Shown one piece after another: positions 63,630 to 64,000 of a stretch of DNA of 64,000 nt. The notes beneath the pieces were generated by a model. The model was not told the DNA's origin. It saw only the letters and a program-made list of their open reading frames with translations, and searched no databases. Every line of letters starts with the position of its first letter. The stretch's first letter is position 1. Source of the DNA: Moorella mulderi DSM 14980 (GTDB lineage Bacteria > Bacillota > DSM-521 > Neomoorellales > Neomoorellaceae); contig NZ_LTBC01000009.1 of the NCBI RefSeq assembly GCF_001594015.1, positions 22,291 to 86,290 of the forward strand, written 5' to 3'. Made by a program: the position numbers and the translations under genes.

Positions 63630-64000
63630 TCAGATGCTTGCTCCTTCCTGGACTGGCGCACCCGGGTCTTTCTTCTCCCAGCTCTCTTTAAGGGCAACTT
63701 CGGCGTAGGCGAAAAGTTCTTCCCCGTCCTTGCCGTTGTCGGGATATACCGCAATCCCGTAGCTCCACGTCCCGGGAAGGAAGCTTTCCAGTTTCGTTAT
63801 CACCACTTGCGCGCCTTCTTTCCCCGTGTGAGGGAGAATCAACGCCAGCGTGCTCTTGCTGAGCTCTATAACGGTGTCTATCTCGCGCAGGCGCCGCCGC
63901 GCCTGCCTGGCGCATTCCCCAATCTTTCCCTTACCCAACCTTTCAGACCGGGCCAGAACCAGGGCTACCTTTAGCCCGCCCCTGTTCGCCCGGTTGATCT
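63630..64000 (-). CDS. Degenerate GGDEF-like protein, cut by window edge
   Basis: The frame stays open to the end of the window. Pattern RLREIDTVIELSKSTLALILPHTG then YGIAVYPDNGKDGEELFAYAE resembles the second half of a diguanylate-cyclase domain, but the GGDEF signature is replaced (ELSKS), so it is probably inactive as a cyclase, or a sensor/scaffold. N-terminus not visible. Confidence 0.5.
   Translation of the reverse strand, partial: INRANRGGLKVALVLARSERLGKGKIGECARQARRRLREIDTVIELSKSTLALILPHTGKEGAQVVITKLESFLPGTWSYGIAVYPDNGKDGEELFAYAEVALKESWEKKDPGAPVQEGASI

Overview
The window reads as chromosomal DNA of a thermophilic, endospore-forming, acetogen-like Clostridium relative, closest in my judgement to Moorella (M. 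thermoacetica type). The reasons are the sporulation genes (spo0A, spoIVB, spoIIM, dacF-spoIIAA-spoIIAB-sigF), an electron-bifurcating transhydrogenase pair (NfnAB), GC-rich coding sequence with many GTG/TTG starts behind strong GGGAGG-type ribosome sites, and a gene order like the Bacillus accBC-yqhY-nusB-folD-xseAB-ispA-dxs-tlyA-argR-recN-spoIVB-spo0A block. The species call is inference.

Layout. 1-4.4 kb: minus-strand operon of an ECF sigma factor, a membrane-anchored partner, a NEW3-domain envelope protein and an ABC exporter. 4.5-9.3 kb: OsmC protein, then a SWIM zinc-finger protein and a large SNF2 helicase. 9.4-13.1 kb (plus): ChrB-N protein, P-type cation ATPase, and a coiled-coil membrane protein built on 33-bp repeats. 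13.2-17.9 kb: aspartate aminotransferase, FAH-family hydrolase, dodecin, an MntA-HepT toxin-antitoxin pair, YjbQ, and a YheO-type regulator. 18.0-28.0 kb: a long minus-strand catabolic cluster with a Pot-type ABC importer, two DUF917 proteins, an Asp/Glu/hydantoin racemase, an AroM protein, an unrecognised protein and an M20 peptidase. 28.1-33.3 kb: threonine synthase, RidA, a possible structured RNA, an IS element with a frameshifted transposase, and a two-subunit UxaA-type dehydratase.

33.4-62.7 kb is the conserved housekeeping, sporulation and isoprenoid block, almost all on the minus strand. In transcription order it runs: carboxyltransferase-AccB fusion, accC, yqhY, amaP, DUF2273, nusB, TsaD paralogue, (fosmidomycin-resistance-type MFS on plus), nfnA, nfnB, folD, xseA, xseB, ispA, a roughly 630-nt noncoding stretch that I identify as OLE RNA, its membrane partner gene oapA, dxs, tlyA, nadK, argR, recN, spoIVB, spo0A, nudix hydrolase, spoIIM, xerD, deoB, dacF, spoIIAA, spoIIAB, sigF. 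The last 1 kb holds fragments of an integrase and an Rpn-type nuclease, plus an edge-truncated degenerate GGDEF protein.

Most notable items: the OLE RNA/OapA locus; the DUF917-racemase-AroM cluster as a candidate undescribed degradation pathway; an internal Shine-Dalgarno and ATG that would release stand-alone AccB from a carboxyltransferase-AccB fusion; a perfect 22-bp palindrome in the nfnAB promoter region; and a candidate structured RNA near 29.9-30.1 kb. All assignments come from reading the sequence; no database search was run.
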